A DNA stretch of 64,000 nt from Dermabacter sp. p3-SID358 (GTDB lineage: Bacteria; Actinomycetota; Actinomycetes; Actinomycetales; Dermabacteraceae): assembly GCF_025147465.1 (NCBI RefSeq), contig NZ_JALXOZ010000013.1:4771-68770 (forward strand), in the 5' to 3' direction. The position numbers were made by a program, and so were the translations under genes. Below are positions 26,094 through 34,038 of the stretch, in pieces (positions within the stretch are counted from its first letter, which is position 1; every line of letters starts with the position of its first letter). The notes beneath the pieces were generated by a model that made no database searches, was not told the DNA's origin, and saw only the letters and a program-made list of their open reading frames with translations.

Positions 26094-27571
26094 CCCGCAC
26101 GAATGATGTCGTCGACAACCTCCAACCGTTTTCCCCGGGGGAAATTCGCACGATGCTGATGCCGGGCGCGGTTGTGAGCGCTTGCGCGTGGCCCGAGACC
26201 CCGGTGCGAAAGGTGCATGTCATCCGTATTGGCGGCGCTGGTATGAGCGCAGTGGCGCGTCTTGCTCTCGAAGCGGGGCTGGAGGTCACGGGCTCGGAGT
26301 CACAAGAGGGGCGTTTTCTTCCTCCCCTTCGCGAGCTCGGTGCGCGCATCACGGTTGGCTTCGACGCGGTGAACATCGAAGAGGATACGGATCTCGTGAT
26401 CGTGTCGACAGCTGTGCGGGCCGACAACCCCGAAGTGCGCCGCGCACACGAGCTTTCCATCCCTGTCATTCACAGGGCTGCGGGTCTCGCGGGGCTCTTG
26501 AGCGATCACGCCCTGATCGCCGTCGCTGGTACACATGGAAAGACGACGACGAGCGCGATGGCGACCCTTGCCCTGCGGGCAGCGGGGGCTGAGCCGGCCT
26601 GGGCTGTCGGCGCGGCAGTTGCGCAACTTGGGGCGAATGCGGGCCAAGGGGCAGGTGAGTATGCGGTCGTGGAGGCGGATGAATCCGACGGCTCCTTTGT
26701 GGCGTTCGCGCCCTCGGTTCTCGTGCTGACCAACTTTGAGGCCGATCACCTTGACTTCCACGGTACCGAGGAGAACCTCCGCGCGGTGCTTTCGGCGTTT
26801 GCGGCAAGGTTGAAGGAAACGAACGGCACCCTTGTTGCGTGCGCGGACGACCTCGGTGCGCTCGCGTTTGCGCGCGATGCTCGCGAAGCCGGTATCCGTG
26901 TGGTGACGTACGGCGAGCACCCTGATGCGTCGTGGCGCATCACCGCGGATCACTCGAGTGCCGCCGGTGCCCACGTCGAGGTCGAGTCGCCTAATGGTGA
27001 GCGCGTCAACCTTTCGTTGCGCGTTCCCGGTCGTCACAATGTTCTCAACGCGCTTGGGGTACTCGCTGCCCTCGAGGTGCTTGACATTGAGCGTGGGGGA
27101 GTTCTGGCAGGGCTCGCCGAGTTCGCGGGCGCTGATCGACGCTTTCAGATAGCCGGTGAAGTGCGTGGTCTCGCCGTGATCGATGACTACGCCCACCATC
27201 CCCGCGAGGTTGCTGCGGCTCTTGCCGCGGGCCGGGAACGCGCGGAGGGTGGAAAGCTGGTCGCGGTTTTCCAGCCGCATTTGTTCTCCCGCACGAAAGC
27301 TTTCGCTAGGGAGTTCGCCGAAGCGCTCAGCGTCGCCGACGAAACGATCCTGCTTCCGATCTACCCCGCGCGCGAAGACTTCGACCCGAGCATCCGCAGT
27401 GAGGATGTCGCCTTGCTCATTGATGGCGCGAGGGTGCTCGAGCCACACGACGTTCCAGGCTATCTTGCTTCGCACGCGCACGATGCGCGCGTGATCCTCA
27501 TGATGGGCGCGGGCGACATCGTTGACGTGAGCCCTCGCATCCTCGAGGCTCTCGAGGCGCGCGGCGCATGA
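26090..27571 (+). CDS. murC: UDP-N-acetylmuramate:L-alanine ligase MurC
   Basis: MurC adds the first stem residue, L-alanine. The 493-residue protein has RIGGAGMSAVARL (about 46-58), ATP loop GTHGKTTT (147-154), NFEADHLDFHG and the C-terminal DDYAHHPREV. The N-terminus is about 40 residues longer than in E. coli MurC, but the ATGA overlap with murG supports this start. It overlaps the ftsQ start by four bases. Confidence 0.95.
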   Translation: MTRTNDVVDNLQPFSPGEIRTMLMPGAVVSACAWPETPVRKVHVIRIGGAGMSAVARLALEAGLEVTGSESQEGRFLPPLRELGARITVGFDAVNIEEDTDLVIVSTAVRADNPEVRRAHELSIPVIHRAAGLAGLLSDHALIAVAGTHGKTTTSAMATLALRAAGAEPAWAVGAAVAQLGANAGQGAGEYAVVEADESDGSFVAFAPSVLVLTNFEADHLDFHGTEENLRAVLSAFAARLKETNGTLVACADDLGALAFARDAREAGIRVVTYGEHPDASWRITADHSSAAGAHVEVESPNGERVNLSLRVPGRHNVLNALGVLAALEVLDIERGGVLAGLAEFAGADRRFQIAGEVRGLAVIDDYAHHPREVAAALAAGRERAEGGKLVAVFQPHLFSRTKAFAREFAEALSVADETILLPIYPAREDFDPSIRSEDVALLIDGARVLEPHDVPGYLASHAHDARVILMMGAGDIVDVSPRILEALEARGA

Positions 27572-28530
27572 GTACCTCGAAGCGCCCGCAGCGACCCGCA
27601 CGCCCAAGAGGAGCGTCCGCGCGGTCGGCGCACAACGTTCCTGACAACGCGAAGGCGCAAGGTGAAGCTGCCCGCCGAGCAAGGAGATCGGCGAGCGAGG
27701 CTCTCGGTTCGATTGATGCTCCGAGGAAATCGCGGCCGTCAACGATGCGAGCGAAACCTGCGAAGCCTGAAAAGCCTGCGCAGTCGGGAAAGGGCTCGAT
27801 AGTGCATGCGGGGGAGCGATTCGCGAATCGAGTGAAGAAAAAGCCCTGGCAAAGAGGTCGGCGGTGGCTCCCCACGACGATTGGCACCCTCATCGCGCTC
27901 GTCGTACTTGCGGCGCTTGCCTTTGCTTTCCTCCCGCAGCTCAAGGTTTCCGAAGTACGCGTGATGGGTGCGACGTATGTCGATGAGAGCTCTCTCGAGC
28001 GCATTGCGAGTGCGCGCGAGGGCCAATCGCTCGCCTTTAGCGATCTCGGAGCTCTCGAAAGCGAACTCGCCGCGGTCCCGGGCGTGAAAGCCGCCAAGGC
28101 GACACGTCATTGGCCGAATACTATTCGCGTGGTCGTGACTGAGCGCACGGCGATCGCTCAGCTCGAGTCGGGTGGGAGTACCTCTCTCGTGGATGCCGCA
28201 GGTGCGAAGCTCCCCGCGAATGCCGCCGACGCTTCGATCCTCCCGCACCTCGTTGTTGACCCTTCCGCCTCGAATGTCAAGGCAACAGAGGCGGCGCTCG
28301 TAGAAATTACGCGAGAACTCCCGCCGAATCTCCGTGCCGCCCTCACGAAAGCCACCGCGGCCGCCCCCTCTGGTATCACCCTCGAGGTTGCCACGGAGGC
28401 CGGGCCTCGCACCGTCGTGTGGGGAGGAGCAGAGGATTCGGAACTCAAGGCTCAGGTTCTCGCGGCGCTTCTCAGCCAACCTGGCGCGGTGATCGACGTC
28501 TCTTCTCCCGAAGCCCCCACGATCCGGTAG
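27568..28530 (+). CDS. ftsQ: Cell division protein FtsQ/DivIB
   Basis: FtsQ scaffolds divisome assembly. The 320-residue protein has a long basic, proline-rich cytoplasmic tail (1-100), one membrane segment (about 103-122), a POTRA domain starting KVSEVRVMGATYVDE (about 126-195) and the ATRHWPNTIRVVVTERTAIA segment typical of FtsQ. The extended N-terminus is common in actinobacteria. It is the last gene of the tightly overlapping mur run. A 247-bp gap with a possible promoter separates it from ftsZ. Confidence 0.9.
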   Translation: MSTSKRPQRPARPRGASARSAHNVPDNAKAQGEAARRARRSASEALGSIDAPRKSRPSTMRAKPAKPEKPAQSGKGSIVHAGERFANRVKKKPWQRGRRWLPTTIGTLIALVVLAALAFAFLPQLKVSEVRVMGATYVDESSLERIASAREGQSLAFSDLGALESELAAVPGVKAAKATRHWPNTIRVVVTERTAIAQLESGGSTSLVDAAGAKLPANAADASILPHLVVDPSASNVKATEAALVEITRELPPNLRAALTKATAAAPSGITLEVATEAGPRTVVWGGAEDSELKAQVLAALLSQPGAVIDVSSPEAPTIR

Positions 28531-28626
28531 TGGCAACGAACGCAAGAGGTGGCATGCGTCGTTCCCACGTTCCGTGGAGGCTGTGACGAGAAAATGACAT
28601 TCGTGTAAGACACGCGCTCGACAATG

Positions 28627-28656
28627 TTGCTCTAGGCACCTGTCAGGCAATAGCGT
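28627..28656 (+). promoter_or_regulatory. Possible ftsZ promoter
   Basis: TTGCTC at 28627-28632 and TAGCGT at 28651-28656 are separated by 18 bp in the 247-bp gap before ftsZ. ftsZ having its own promoters is usual in actinobacteria, and this is the best hexamer pair I can see, but the match is modest. Confidence 0.3.
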
Positions 28657-28777
28657 CGAGTACGAGATAAATGTGCTTACTCCCCATGTCTCTTCTGTCC
28701 TATCCGCGCCGGTCGCGGGAGGCGCACTAGGCAGTGTGATGGGGTGGAGCTGGAGCAACGAAAGCAAGGACATCCAC

Positions 28778-30031
28778 GTGGACGGATCGCAGAACTACCT
28801 CGCAGTCATTAAGGTCGTCGGTGTCGGCGGCGGCGGCGTCAACGCCGTGAATCGGATGATCGAGTCCGGGCTCAAGGGCGTCGAGTTCATTGCCATTAAC
28901 ACCGATGCCCAGGCACTGCTCATGTCTGATGCCGATGTAAAGCTCGATGTCGGCAAGGAGCTTACTCGCGGGCTCGGCGCTGGCGCCGATCCGGAAGTTG
29001 GCCGTAAGGCTGCTGAAGACCACAACGACGAGATTGCCGAGGCTCTCGAAGGCGCGGACATGGTGTTCGTGACCGCGGGCGAAGGTGGTGGCACAGGCAC
29101 GGGCGGTGCACCCGTTGTTGCGAAGATCGCTCGCTCGCTCGGCGCGTTGACCATCGGCGTCGTCACCCGCCCATTCACCTTCGAGGGGCGTCGCCGCTCG
29201 ACCCAGGCCGATTCGGGCATCGATGCCCTCCAAGCCGAAGTCGACACGCTCATCACGATTCCCAACGACAAGCTTCTCCAGCTTGCCGATGTCAAGGTTT
29301 CGATGATCGATGCCTTCAAGCTCGCGGATCAGGTGCTCCTTCAGGGCGTTCAGGGCATCACCGACCTCATCACGACCCCCGGACTCATTAACCTCGATTT
29401 CGCGGATGTCAAGAGTGTCATGAAAGACGCGGGCACGGCCCTCATGGGTATCGGCACGGCAAGTGGCGATGACCGTGCACTTCAGGCTGCTGAGCTCGCT
29501 GTTTCGAGCCCGCTTCTCGAGGCTTCGATCGACGGCGCATACGGGGTTCTCCTTTCGGTGCAGGGCGGTAGCGACCTTGGCCTCGTAGAGGTGTCGGATG
29601 CCGCGCGACTCATCCAAGAAGCTGCCCACCCGAGCGCGAACATCATCTTCGGTACCGCGATTGACGATGCTCTCGGCGATGAGGTGCGCGTGACTGTGAT
29701 CGCCGCCGGTTTCGACCCGAAGAGTGAGCGAGACGAGGAGACCGCGCAGAAGCAGGAGAGGGGTACCCAACAGTCCCCGAGTGCCTCGCCCGCTCAGCAG
29801 GAACAACAGTCCTCGAGCCGTGACTGGGTCTCGGCTCCAGCGCAGGGCCAGGGTTACATTCCCGCGCGCTCGCCGCAGACGCAAAACGAGGAAACGCCCG
29901 CTTCGCAGCCGGACCCGGCCGAAGCAGAAGAGGCCGTTCAGGTTGAGCGCCCCCAGGTGCCGAACGTTCCTACCATCAAGCAGGATTCGAACCCGGACGA
30001 CGATCTGGACATTCCCCAGTTCCTGCGCTGA
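28778..30031 (+). CDS. ftsZ: Cell division GTPase FtsZ
   Basis: FtsZ is the tubulin homologue that forms the Z ring. With the start at GTG 28778 the protein is 417 residues and begins [20 protein letters not shown], the normal FtsZ N-terminus. AAGGA lies seven bases upstream. Starts at 28673 or 28739 would add 35 or 13 residues without homology. The GTP-binding loop GGGTGTG is at about 103-109, the T7-loop lies in [11 protein letters not shown], and a variable linker leads to the conserved tail [11 protein letters not shown], the docking peptide for SepF and FtsW. No ftsA is present, as in other actinobacteria. Confidence 0.96.
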   Translation: MDGSQNYLAVIKVVGVGGGGVNAVNRMIESGLKGVEFIAINTDAQALLMSDADVKLDVGKELTRGLGAGADPEVGRKAAEDHNDEIAEALEGADMVFVTAGEGGGTGTGGAPVVAKIARSLGALTIGVVTRPFTFEGRRRSTQADSGIDALQAEVDTLITIPNDKLLQLADVKVSMIDAFKLADQVLLQGVQGITDLITTPGLINLDFADVKSVMKDAGTALMGIGTASGDDRALQAAELAVSSPLLEASIDGAYGVLLSVQGGSDLGLVEVSDAARLIQEAAHPSANIIFGTAIDDALGDEVRVTVIAAGFDPKSERDEETAQKQERGTQQSPSASPAQQEQQSSSRDWVSAPAQGQGYIPARSPQTQNEETPASQPDPAEAEEAVQVERPQVPNVPTIKQDSNPDDDLDIPQFLR

Positions 30032-30034
30032 GCT

Positions 30035-30766
30035 ATGAGAAGTGGTCGCGCGCGGGTCTTCGAGTTTTCGGGGGCCCGCGCCCTTTTCACGGGGATTGCC
30101 GAGGGGAATTTGGCGCTCCACGTGGGGGATGATCCTCGAGATGTGCGAAAGCGCCGCGAGCGACTCGAGCGAGAGCTCGGCGCGCCGCTTGTCTTCGTTG
30201 AGCAAGTGCACGGCGCGGATGTCGCCGTTGTTCGCGCCGCGGGGGATGTACGCCGGATGCGCGAGAGCACGTGCGTTGCCGATGCGCTCGTGACGGACAG
30301 GCCCGACGTTGCCCTCGCCATCATGGTGGCCGACTGCGTTCCGGTGCTGTTTGCCGATCACTCGACCGGTGTGATCGGAGTGGCTCATGCAGGACGGCGA
30401 GGCCTGCTTGGCGGCGTTCTTGGTGCAACCGTCGAGGCGATGGTGGACCTCGGTGCCGCGGCGACAGACATTCACGCGGTCGTTGGGCCTTCGGTGTGCG
30501 GGCGGTGCTATGAAGTGCCCGAGCAGATGTTTCACGAATCGGTTGAGAAGCAGCCAGCGCTTGCCTCACGCACCACCTGGGACACCCCAGCGCTCGATCT
30601 TCCGGCGGGTGCAGTCGCTGAATTGCAGGCCGTGGGGCTAGAGGGCAAATCCATCAACGTGCTTGGACAATGCACGCTTGAAAGTGAGAGTCTTTTTTCC
30701 TATCGGCGCGATCCCCAAACGGGACGGTTCGCAGGTGTCATTACGCGACATGCGACCGCTGCGTAA
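30035..30766 (+). CDS. pgeF: Peptidoglycan editing factor PgeF (YfiH/laccase domain)
   Basis: The 243-residue protein has the family's metal triad: His59 (VHGADV), Cys101 (ADCVPVLF) and His118 (VAHAGRRG), plus GPSVCGRCYEVPEQM and the C-terminal SYRRDP. In E. coli, PgeF removes L-Ser wrongly joined to UDP-MurNAc, and relatives were long annotated as polyphenol oxidases. It lies three bases after ftsZ. yggS, normally next, is absent; a 138-bp gap precedes sepF. Confidence 0.88.
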   Translation: MRSGRARVFEFSGARALFTGIAEGNLALHVGDDPRDVRKRRERLERELGAPLVFVEQVHGADVAVVRAAGDVRRMRESTCVADALVTDRPDVALAIMVADCVPVLFADHSTGVIGVAHAGRRGLLGGVLGATVEAMVDLGAAATDIHAVVGPSVCGRCYEVPEQMFHESVEKQPALASRTTWDTPALDLPAGAVAELQAVGLEGKSINVLGQCTLESESLFSYRRDPQTGRFAGVITRHATAA

Positions 30767-30904
30767 GAATCAGCAGCAGCTCACCGCGCGACACGCGTCG
30801 AAATTACCCGCCGCTCAGGTTGACTGCGGTATTTTCGAGGAAGACCCCGCACTCCCGTGCTTCCCCAGGGGCGAACAACCGGCTTCTTTATAGGGAGAAC
30901 TTCG

Positions 30905-31387
30905 ATGGGCGCAATGCGCAATTTTATGGTGAGAGTTGGTCTCGCCGAAGAACAAGACCTTTACTACGACGACCCTCAGGGCTTTGCAGCCGAGGACACG
31001 CAGGTTGCGCGCGTCCCGGAGCGCACCGCAGAGCCCAAGGCCCAGGAGGCAAACGTGACCCCGCTTCGCCCGCACCAGAACGGCGTCTCGCTTGCGCCGG
31101 CTGCTCCGGAGACCATGCAGCGCATTACGACGATCCACCCTCGCTCGTACAACGATGCCAAGAGCATCGGTGAATCGTTCCGTGACGGTGTCCCCGTCAT
31201 CCTCAATCTCTCCGACATGAGCGAAGCTGATGCCAAGCGCATGGTGGACTTCTCGGCTGGTCTCGTGTTCGGCCTTCGCGGCACCATCGAACGCGTGACC
31301 ACCAAGGTGTTCCTCCTGTCGCCGGAGTTCATCGAAGTCGAGGGCGAGTCTCGAACCGACGAGGGCACCTTCTACAACCAGAGCTGA
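30905..31387 (+). CDS. sepF: Cell division protein SepF
   Basis: SepF anchors FtsZ to the membrane in actinobacteria and takes the place of FtsA. The 160-residue protein has a short amphipathic start (GAMRNFMVRVGL) that would insert in the membrane, a variable linker, and the SepF domain (about 75-155) with TTIHPRSYNDAKSIGESF and DMSEADAKRMVDFSAGLVFG. The ATG at 30905 has AGGGAGA upstream. The partner motif is the FtsZ tail encoded three genes before. Confidence 0.95.
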   Translation: MGAMRNFMVRVGLAEEQDLYYDDPQGFAAEDTQVARVPERTAEPKAQEANVTPLRPHQNGVSLAPAAPETMQRITTIHPRSYNDAKSIGESFRDGVPVILNLSDMSEADAKRMVDFSAGLVFGLRGTIERVTTKVFLLSPEFIEVEGESRTDEGTFYNQS

Positions 31388-31389
31388 AC

Positions 31390-31680
31390 ATGGCGATTCT
31401 CGCCTCGCTCGTGTACCTCGCAGCGTACATCTTCTCGATTCTTCTGCTAGTGCGGATCGGTCTCGAGATGATCCAGTCCTATGCGCGGTCATTCTCGCCG
31501 CGTGGAATCGTGCTCGTGGCGTGCGAAGCAATATATACGGTCACGGATCCGCCGGTGAAGGCGCTCAGATCCGTAATTCCGCCACTCAACCTCGGTGGTG
31601 TGGTACTCGACGTGAGCGTGCTCATTATCTTTTTTGCGTGTTCACTTATCTCGATGCTCGTCGCTCCCTTTGTGCTGTGA
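31390..31680 (+). CDS. YggT family membrane protein
   Basis: The 96-residue protein has two membrane segments (about 5-25 and 70-95) and the family features RIGLEMIQSYARSFSPRG and YTVTDPPVKALRSVIPPLNLGGVVLD, quoted in two parts. YggT (YlmG) proteins are linked to osmotic tolerance and to division or nucleoid organisation, without a known mechanism. It starts two bases after sepF and is followed by a strong hairpin. Confidence 0.88.
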   Translation: MAILASLVYLAAYIFSILLLVRIGLEMIQSYARSFSPRGIVLVACEAIYTVTDPPVKALRSVIPPLNLGGVVLDVSVLIIFFACSLISMLVAPFVL

Positions 31681-31689
31681 GTACACGCC

Positions 31690-31719
31690 CAAGGCGCGGT
31701 CCCACGGGACCGCGCCTTG
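31690..31719 (+). terminator. Terminator-like hairpin after yggT
   Basis: CAAGGCGCGGTCC (31690-31702) pairs with GGACCGCGCCTTG (31707-31719) over 13 bp with a 4-base loop. There is no U-tract, which is common for actinobacterial hairpins. It divides the sepF-yggT unit from divIVA, which probably has its own promoter (TAGAGT at 31768-31773). Confidence 0.65.
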
Positions 31720-31814
31720 CAGCTGGTCAAAGCGGGCCTGCTTTCAGGGTGCGCCTGTGATCTCAGGTAGAGTTAAATAGTCATCATCTGTTCAAACGAC
31801 AAGAGGTGGAACCC

Positions 31815-32483
31815 ATGGCTCTTATGCCAAAGGATCTCGAAGACAAGCGCTTCACCCCCGTGCGCTTTACCGAGGGCTACGATATGGACGAGGTCGACAA
31901 GTACCTCGACGACGATGTCATTCCCCGCCTTCGTGAGCTCATCGAGGAGAACGACCGCCTGAAGCGTGAGCTTGAAGAAGCTCAGAGCCGCGTTGCCGAA
32001 CTCGAGGCCCGTGTGGGTCAGGAGGGCGAAGGCAATGCCGCCGCGGCAACCGTCGAGACCGAGGCTCCTGCCGAACAGGCTGAGGCCACCGAGAGCGAGC
32101 CTGAGGGCGGGACTGCCGTCACCGCATTGGCCCCTGCTTCTGCCGGTGCCACCCGTGTTGGCGAAACCGACTCCGCCTCCGAACTCATCGCGCTCGCGCA
32201 GCGCCTCCACGATGAACACATCGCCAATGGCCAGGCCGAGCGCGATCGTCTCATCAGTGAGGGTACTGCTGAGCACGAGCGCATCATCAAGGAAGCTAAC
32301 GAGACCTCGCGCACCACGCTCGAGCGCCTTGAGAGCACGAAGAGCGAGCTTGAGAAGGAAATCGAGTCGCTGCGCACCTTTGAGCGTGACTACCGCACTC
32401 GCCTGCGCAACTACCTCGAGAACCAGCTTCGCGATCTTGACACTGGCGAAAGCCAGGAGAAGGCCGCTAACTACGGCCTGTGA
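31815..32483 (+). CDS. divIVA: Polar growth/division protein DivIVA (Wag31)
   Basis: DivIVA marks negatively curved membrane and recruits the polar growth machinery. The 222-residue protein has the N-terminal membrane-binding domain (LEDKRFTPVRFTEGYDMDEVDKYLD, quoted in overlapping parts), a coiled coil (about 36-65), an Ala/Glu-rich linker and a long C-terminal coiled coil (about 125-215). The ATG at 31815 has AAGAGGTGG upstream; a GTG at 31806 lies inside that site. The stop overlaps the lspA start. Confidence 0.93.
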   Translation: MALMPKDLEDKRFTPVRFTEGYDMDEVDKYLDDDVIPRLRELIEENDRLKRELEEAQSRVAELEARVGQEGEGNAAAATVETEAPAEQAEATESEPEGGTAVTALAPASAGATRVGETDSASELIALAQRLHDEHIANGQAERDRLISEGTAEHERIIKEANETSRTTLERLESTKSELEKEIESLRTFERDYRTRLRNYLENQLRDLDTGESQEKAANYGL

Positions 32484-33037
32484 GCGATAGCAGCATCATG
32501 AACGGAAGCGCCGAAACCGCACGGGCGGTCGGCGCTTCCGTCCGTTCCGTGCTCGTCGGTGCTTGTGTCATCGCGGCGCTTGTTTTCGTGCTCGACCAGC
32601 TCTCGAAGATGTGGGCTGAGAATACTCTCGACCACAATGTGCCGAAGCCGTTGCTCGGGGAGATCCTTCAGCTACGCCTCATCTACAACTCGGGCGCGGC
32701 CTTCGGCATGGGCGGTTCAATTACGCCGATCATCACGGGCGTGCAAATCGGCATCGCGATTGGCATCACCGTCGTGCTTGTGCGCTCCGTGCGCTCATAT
32801 GCGTGGATGGTTTCACTTTCGCTTCTTCTCGGAGGAGCTCTCGGGAACATCGTCGACCGCTTGTTTCGCGCCCCAGGTCCCCTCACGGGCCACGTCGTGG
32901 ACTTTCTTGAGCTCCCGCACTGGCCGGTCTTCAACGTCGCTGACATGGCCGTGACGACCGGCGCCGTGGTGCTCATTGTGCTGACCCTCGCCAACGTCCC
33001 TCTCGACCCGAGCGAAAAGCGAGAGGCTCGCGCGTGA
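32480..33037 (+). CDS. lspA: Lipoprotein signal peptidase LspA
   Basis: LspA cleaves the signal peptide of prolipoproteins after lipid attachment. The 185-residue protein has four membrane segments and the catalytic aspartates Asp127 (GGALGNIVDRLFR) and Asp155 (VFNVADMAVT), together with NSGAAFG. It is coupled to divIVA and to the next gene by GTGA overlaps. A lipoprotein substrate in the window is the iron-binding protein at 44928-45950. Confidence 0.93.
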   Translation: MSDSSIMNGSAETARAVGASVRSVLVGACVIAALVFVLDQLSKMWAENTLDHNVPKPLLGEILQLRLIYNSGAAFGMGGSITPIITGVQIGIAIGITVVLVRSVRSYAWMVSLSLLLGGALGNIVDRLFRAPGPLTGHVVDFLELPHWPVFNVADMAVTTGAVVLIVLTLANVPLDPSEKREARA

Positions 33038-33960
33038 ATAGCGAGCGGCTCTTCTTCGTCCCCGAGGGACTCGAGGGAGAGAGGGTCGATGTCGCGCTCT
33101 CGCGCCTCCTCGGGCTTTCACGCACCAAGGCCGCCGAGCTCGTGCAAGCGGGCAACGCCCTCGTTGACGGTGAGGTCCCCGCTCGCTCCGAGCGTGTAAG
33201 CGAAGGGCAGCAGCTAGCCGTGACGCTTCCTGTCGTGCGCGATGTGGCCGATGTTGCCCCCGAAGTCGTCGACGGTATGGATATCGTCTTTGAAGACGCC
33301 GACATCGTGGTTGTCAACAAACCCGTTGGCGTCGCGGCGCACCCCAGCGTCGGCTGGGAAGGTCCCACGGTGCTTGGTGGGCTGCTCGGCGCAGGCGTCG
33401 CGATTGCCACGAGCGGAGCCCAAGAGCGTCGTGGCATTGTGTCGCGGCTCGATGTGGGAACGAGCGGTCTCATGGTGGTCGCGAAAAGCGAAGTCGCGTA
33501 CTCGGTCCTCAAGAACGCCTTCCGCAACCGGCTCGTAGATAAGCGCTATCATGCGCTCGCCCAGGGCCATTTTCAGAATATGAAGGGCACGATCGACGCT
33601 CCCATCGGCCGAAGCCAGAAGCATGACTACAAGTTCGCCATCATGGCAAGCGGGAAACCGTCGGTTACCCACTACGACGTCATCGAGATGTTTCCCGGGG
33701 CCTCTCTCCTCGACATCAAGCTCGAAACGGGCCGTACCCACCAGATTCGAGTGCACATGAGTGCCGCGGGCCACCCGCTTGTGGGGGATCCGCAGTACGG
33801 CTCCGATCCAACGCTCGCGGAGCGGCTCGGCCTCGTGCGGCAGTGGCTCCACGCGCGCGCCCTCGGTTTCGAGCATCCCACGCGCCACACGCGTGTCGCG
33901 TTTGAGGCACCGTATCCCGCGGATCTTGAGCACGCGCTCGACGTGCTTCGCGCGGGATGA
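33034..33960 (+). CDS. RluA-family 23S rRNA pseudouridine synthase (RluD-like)
   Basis: The 308-residue protein has an N-terminal S4 RNA-binding domain (about 17-75) and a pseudouridine synthase domain with catalytic Asp140 in GIVSRLDVGTSGLMVVAKS; the usual His before Arg-Leu-Asp is Ser here. ETGRTHQIRVHM and HPLVGDPQYG follow. It probably modifies helix 69 of 23S rRNA like RluD, inferred from the S4 domain and the lspA neighbour. The GTG start overlaps lspA. Confidence 0.88.
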   Translation: MNSERLFFVPEGLEGERVDVALSRLLGLSRTKAAELVQAGNALVDGEVPARSERVSEGQQLAVTLPVVRDVADVAPEVVDGMDIVFEDADIVVVNKPVGVAAHPSVGWEGPTVLGGLLGAGVAIATSGAQERRGIVSRLDVGTSGLMVVAKSEVAYSVLKNAFRNRLVDKRYHALAQGHFQNMKGTIDAPIGRSQKHDYKFAIMASGKPSVTHYDVIEMFPGASLLDIKLETGRTHQIRVHMSAAGHPLVGDPQYGSDPTLAERLGLVRQWLHARALGFEHPTRHTRVAFEAPYPADLEHALDVLRAG

Positions 33961-34038
33961 GCACGTCCCTCACCGTTCCTCTCATGCACCTCGTTTCTGA
34001 AGCCCTCTTTTCCCGCACGGCCCACTAAAATCGTAGGC

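Noticed and set aside
30767..30904. TTGACT at 30820 as a sepF promoter
   Set aside because: The bases 17 bp downstream (GACCCC) do not form a -10, and sepF may simply be read through from ftsZ-pgeF.
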